Below are positions 60,794 to 64,000 of a DNA stretch of 64,000 nucleotides, in pieces. Position numbers and translations under genes: made by a program. The stretch is from Planktosalinus sp963975935 (GTDB lineage: Bacteria > Bacteroidota > Bacteroidia > Flavobacteriales > Flavobacteriaceae). Below the pieces are notes generated by a model that made no database searches, was not told the DNA's origin, and was given only the letters and a program-made list of their open reading frames with translations. The stretch lies in contig CAXBIQ010000005.1 of assembly GCA_963975935.1 (NCBI GenBank), forward strand, positions 124,001 to 188,000, read 5' to 3'. The stretch's first letter is position 1. Each line of letters starts with the position of its first letter.

Positions 60794-62804
60794 GCGAATT
60801 GTTTTTTGAAAGTAAATCGTTAATATTCCCGGCGCCGGGTTCATTTATTATTTCATAAACCTCAACCTCCTTACCTTTGTAAAACAAACGGACCTCTCTC
60901 TCCCGCTGTCTTAGTACAGAGAGGTTTTCACGCACCCTTTTTTGGTCCTCGGCATTAATTCCGTTTTTTATATTCAATTGGGCATCTTCACTGTAAAGAA
61001 ATACGAAAGTCGTTTTAGGAAGTATCAGATGCGGATTTTCTTTCAGTAAAGCTTTATCGGTTCTGTGCTTTGCATAATTTGCATCACGGTCCAGATACCG
61101 GGTATTAAAGTATTCGTAGTTAATAAAGTAGTGACTGTCTCTGCTGATAGGTGCGCTTGAAACACTGTTTACAATAGCATAAGAATAGGGAAGGTAGTTG
61201 CTTTCAATGGTGTTATAGGCACTTAAAACGCTTTCTATAGCCAGGCTTCTTTTAGTGAGTTGCAGCGGATTTTGCTGTTGCCAGAGCCCCAGTGATCCCA
61301 GTACAAGCACAACCATGGAAAGTGTCGCCGCAAGGGGAGCTCTTTTTTTCTGTCCTAAAAGAATCTGCAACCAACAAAAAACAACCCATATAAGGATTCC
61401 AAAGGAAATGGGGATGAAAACGGTTATCAACTGGTTCAGGACATCCCTGTCAAAGAATAGGTTCTTTATATTCATTATCTGGGTCAGGCTTACCAGCAGT
61501 AGTGAAAATGCCAGCAGGGTATACCCTTTCTTTTTATTTCTGAAGAACAGCGGCAGTACCAAAACAAGACCGGATATGGCAACAATTTGAAGGAAAACAA
61601 CAAACTCTGAATACGGTAAAACCAGTTGCGGCACATACGTATAAGAGCTCACCGAGTATAAATTTGAATACAGAAATTCTGAAAAAGAATCTCCGCCCGA
61701 AAACACGGCCATCGCATATATGCAAAGCACCAGTAATAATGAACACATAAAGGCCAGTAAAGCGCTTTTAAAGAAGGGTTTGACACCTTTGGGGATACTG
61801 AAGTATGCAAAAAGAAGAAAGAGGGGTGCCACCAGCAGTGATACAAACAAATCAATAAAAGCGATACCGCTAAACAGCACGGTCATTTTCAAAAAATAGG
61901 CTCTTTTATTTTTTGACAGGGTTTCAGGCCGCAAGACCATCGCAAATGCAGGTATGGCAATAGCTAAAGCCAAAAACACCGATCTGTGCTGGGTAATTGT
62001 CGCTATGTCCAGCAACATAAAACCGTACAGGAAGATAAAACCCAGAGCCGCAATTAAACCGGGAAACCAACGTGTTTGTGTAATCTTTGACGTACCCCAA
62101 AAAACAGAAACCGCGAGCAGGGAAGACTCCAGAAAACCAAATGTCTGTAAGGCCAGGGAACTGCTTATTCCGGTGAGTTGTTTGTACAAACTAATCAGTG
62201 CATAATCACCCAGGATGATCTCCCGGTTGCTGAGCCAGTTTTGGTTGCCCAGCCCTTTAACAATGATTAAATCATTGTACCAAATATTTGACAACGTATA
62301 GTTGTCAAAATGTAAAAACCAGACCCGTGACAGGTAGGCGGTAATAAAGACTGCAATGGGAATACCATAATGAATCAGCGCTTTTTTGCGAAACAGTTTC
62401 TTTACAGTCCGTTGTATTTTCGATTTCTTAAAAAATGTTGTTTTCAGCCATTCTGAAAAGGAAGCATTCCTGTCTGTCAAGTCCAGAAAAAAGAGTAATG
62501 TGTTTTCTCTTCGTTCTTTTAACTGGGTCTTTAAAGGAATACCCCAACGCAGGTCAAGTGCTGTTAAGACTATAAAACCGAAAATAACAAGAAAAACGGT
62601 GAACCGGTCAAACGAATTGATTTGAATTAGCACAAAGCACAGCAGTACAGCAGCACTGATAAAAAAGATTAAGCCGGCATAGTTTGACGTTTTTGTTTTA
62701 CCGGATTTGGGTACTGCAAACCGGTATAGTATGGCAACAAAGAGCACAAACATTCCCAGCCTGAACAGGCCTAAAAATAGGGAGGGTCTGTAGAATTGTT
62801 CCAT
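60780..62804 (-). CDS. Polytopic membrane protein of the Pel-like locus
   Basis: 674 residues with about 13-15 transmembrane helices (four at the N-terminus, then a cytoplasmic basic loop LKERRENTLLFFLDL...KKLFRKK, then about ten). A C-terminal soluble domain of about 120 residues follows (NTRYLDRDANYAKHRTD...EVRLFYKGKEVEVYEII). No match to PelD, PelE, PelF or PelG that I can see. Layout recalls GT-C glycosyltransferases or O-antigen-type transporters. Stop overlaps the next start by 14 bases; 24 bases follow the GH114 gene. Role unknown, presumably replacing PelD/PelE functions or adding a sugar. Confidence 0.7.
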   Translation of the reverse strand: MEQFYRPSLFLGLFRLGMFVLFVAILYRFAVPKSGKTKTSNYAGLIFFISAAVLLCFVLIQINSFDRFTVFLVIFGFIVLTALDLRWGIPLKTQLKERRENTLLFFLDLTDRNASFSEWLKTTFFKKSKIQRTVKKLFRKKALIHYGIPIAVFITAYLSRVWFLHFDNYTLSNIWYNDLIIVKGLGNQNWLSNREIILGDYALISLYKQLTGISSSLALQTFGFLESSLLAVSVFWGTSKITQTRWFPGLIAALGFIFLYGFMLLDIATITQHRSVFLALAIAIPAFAMVLRPETLSKNKRAYFLKMTVLFSGIAFIDLFVSLLVAPLFLLFAYFSIPKGVKPFFKSALLAFMCSLLLVLCIYAMAVFSGGDSFSEFLYSNLYSVSSYTYVPQLVLPYSEFVVFLQIVAISGLVLVLPLFFRNKKKGYTLLAFSLLLVSLTQIMNIKNLFFDRDVLNQLITVFIPISFGILIWVVFCWLQILLGQKKRAPLAATLSMVVLVLGSLGLWQQQNPLQLTKRSLAIESVLSAYNTIESNYLPYSYAIVNSVSSAPISRDSHYFINYEYFNTRYLDRDANYAKHRTDKALLKENPHLILPKTTFVFLYSEDAQLNIKNGINAEDQKRVRENLSVLRQREREVRLFYKGKEVEVYEIINEPGAGNINDLLSKNNSREAL

Positions 62805-62828
62805 AGATTCCGGGGTTTAACAACAATT

Positions 62829-63638
62829 TCAGTAGTGTGGTATTTTTTGTAATTCAATTCTTCCTATAAAATAGCTCCATCCTAAATCCTTTATTCTGTC
62901 GACGATTTGGGAATGCAGCATTTTTGTATCGGCATACTCTATTAATATTATCTGAACATCATGTTCGGCTTCTATGCCGCTAAGTTCATTGACGCGATTG
63001 GTATAGGTTTTCTCATCCCGCAGGCGGTATTTTCTTCTGGTAAAATCAAAATCGGTAGCTACAGATTCAACGCCCAGCACATCCACATATTCACGTGTGT
63101 CGGCTATAATCTCAACACCCGCATTTTGCATCATAAAGATATCGGGGAAAGCCGTTTTAACACGCTTGAGAAAAGCCGTCAGTGCAGGTTTTTGATGGGG
63201 TGTGGGACCATAAATACTGAAATTATCAATATTGTCGAGAAACAACCCATCATACCCCCTCTCGGTCATATACATCTCAATGAGTTCAAAAAGGACTTCT
63301 GTGGTTTTGGGGTTTTCAAGGTCAAGGATGTTGCTGTCCCATATTTTATTCTCGCCTATGGTATGGTCGACCAGTTTTGGATAGTACCAGGAGCCTTTAT
63401 CCACTTCGCCTAAACTAATGTAGGCCAGCACCTTCTTGTTGTTTTCTTTAAAAGCACGAACATCCATAGCGGTAAAATAAGCGGGTTCTACAATTAAATA
63501 ATCATAGCCCGTTACCTTTTCAGGAAATAAATCACCATAGCAAAACAGAACTTCCTCGCTTTTTTGTTGCGCAGTTATCATACCCGAAAATATTACAATC
63601 GTTAGTAGTGTTATCTTTAAATTTTTAAAATGCTGCAT
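62829..63638 (-). CDS. GH114 endo-alpha-1,4-polygalactosaminidase-like protein
   Basis: 269 residues from the ATG at 63638 (63671 is also open); overlaps pelG by 14 bases. Signal peptide MQHFKNLKITLLTIVIFSGMITAQ. TIM-barrel of the TM1410/GH114 type: VLAYISLGEVDKGSWYYP, GYDGLFLDNIDNFSIY (Asp near the active site), FMMQNAGVEIIADTREYVDVLGVESV. This is the N-terminal hydrolase domain of PelA as a separate protein; it would cut the GalNAc-rich Pel polymer. Periplasmic. Confidence 0.88.
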   Translation of the reverse strand: MQHFKNLKITLLTIVIFSGMITAQQKSEEVLFCYGDLFPEKVTGYDYLIVEPAYFTAMDVRAFKENNKKVLAYISLGEVDKGSWYYPKLVDHTIGENKIWDSNILDLENPKTTEVLFELIEMYMTERGYDGLFLDNIDNFSIYGPTPHQKPALTAFLKRVKTAFPDIFMMQNAGVEIIADTREYVDVLGVESVATDFDFTRRKYRLRDEKTYTNRVNELSGIEAEHDVQIILIEYADTKMLHSQIVDRIKDLGWSYFIGRIELQKIPHY

Positions 63639-64000
63639 AATAGTTATAATCAAGTTTCTTAAAAAATGCATGGACCATTCGGGTGGTTAAGACCATAAAT
63701 ACTACTGAGCCCGCCAGTATTCCAATCACACTGTATTCATAGGAAATAACACGACTGAACCACCACCCCACACCCAGGTTTACCACACAGGCGATCAGTA
63801 ATGCTTTAAGCGGTTTTTGAGATTTATTCAACGTGAACAAAAGCAACACGTTCAACAAAGCCAGTGTTAAAAAAAGATAGGCCACACACCCCAAAATGGC
63901 CACGATAAGACTCAAGGAGCTGATCTGTTCATCAAAACCTGCCTGATAGCCCCAGGGCTGCGTGATGGTGAAGTACAACAATACCATAATGAACAGGGCA
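63625..64000 (-). CDS. pelG: PelG-like polysaccharide flippase subunit, C-terminal part
   Basis: The last 125 codons of a gene that begins beyond the window end. Four transmembrane helices (ISSLSLIVAILGCVAYLFLTLALLN, ALLIACVVNLGVGWWF, IGILAGSVVFMVLTTRMV) and the C-terminus FFKKLDYNYYAAF. The FxKLDYxYYxAx ending and helix pattern match PelG, the MATE-like inner-membrane Pel transporter. Followed by the GH114 gene with a 14-base overlap, so part of the same operon. Confidence 0.8.
   Translation of the reverse strand, partial: ALFIMVLLYFTITQPWGYQAGFDEQISSLSLIVAILGCVAYLFLTLALLNVLLLFTLNKSQKPLKALLIACVVNLGVGWWFSRVISYEYSVIGILAGSVVFMVLTTRMVHAFFKKLDYNYYAAF

Noticed and set aside
60794..60844. ATG start of the Pel fusion protein
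   Set aside because: It lies well inside the upstream gene and separates the start from the lipoprotein signal. The GTG at 60793 gives a normal lipoprotein N-terminus. Not proven.

Overview
The window is chromosomal DNA of a member of the Flavobacteriia (Bacteroidota), most likely Flavobacteriaceae. The signs are type IX secretion cargo with type B sorting domains, PorP/SprF, the flavobacterial promoter form (a -7 element TAnnTTTG, sometimes with TTTG about 19 bases upstream), A-rich translation starts, and several dispersed repeats common in Bacteroidota intergenic DNA. Genus cannot be fixed from this sequence alone.

Layout. 1-6.1 kb: a minus-strand gliding/T9SS cassette (two secreted Ig-repeat adhesins, PorP/SprF, PD40/OmpA-type protein). 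6.7-14.9 kb: housekeeping genes (hflX, an LD-carboxypeptidase, metG, tex, a deacetylase). 14.9-18.0 kb: an accessory minus-strand locus with a slipin, three tRNA-like units, a TPR protein and, upstream, two promoter/short-ORF/terminator units with attenuator geometry. 18.1-28.8 kb: a metallopeptidase, GH3 protein, a small Cys-rich protein with a TTG start, recQ, ssb, a zinc-ribbon protein, two M14 paralogues and an SCO protein. 28.9-38.1 kb: rseP, two DUF4168 proteins, an SLC13 permease and the operon pfkA-gap-kinase-pgi. 38.2-49.1 kb: a Crp/Fnr-centred sulfur-stress locus with TauE/SafE, a CstB-like dioxygenase-rhodanese, a candidate small RNA and a TolC/adaptor/RND efflux operon. 49.2-56.4 kb: a secreted protein, a QEGLA/ATP-grasp/deacylase cluster, a methyltransferase and a SulP transporter. 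56.8-64 kb: a rearranged Pel-type exopolysaccharide cluster running off the window end.

Three systems stand out. (1) The slipin/TPR/tRNA-like locus resembles bacterial RNA-repair neighbourhoods, but no rtcB is present in the window. (2) The palindrome GTAAC-N4-GTTAC occurs three times, each exactly 22 bases upstream of a TAnnTTTG element. This ties the Crp/Fnr gene to the sulfur genes, to an approximately 85-nt candidate RNA, and to the efflux operon. (3) The Pel locus encodes the GH114 hydrolase alone, and what looks like a fusion of PelA-type deacetylase with PelB-type TPR and beta-barrel in one lipoprotein, next to an unassigned polytopic membrane protein.
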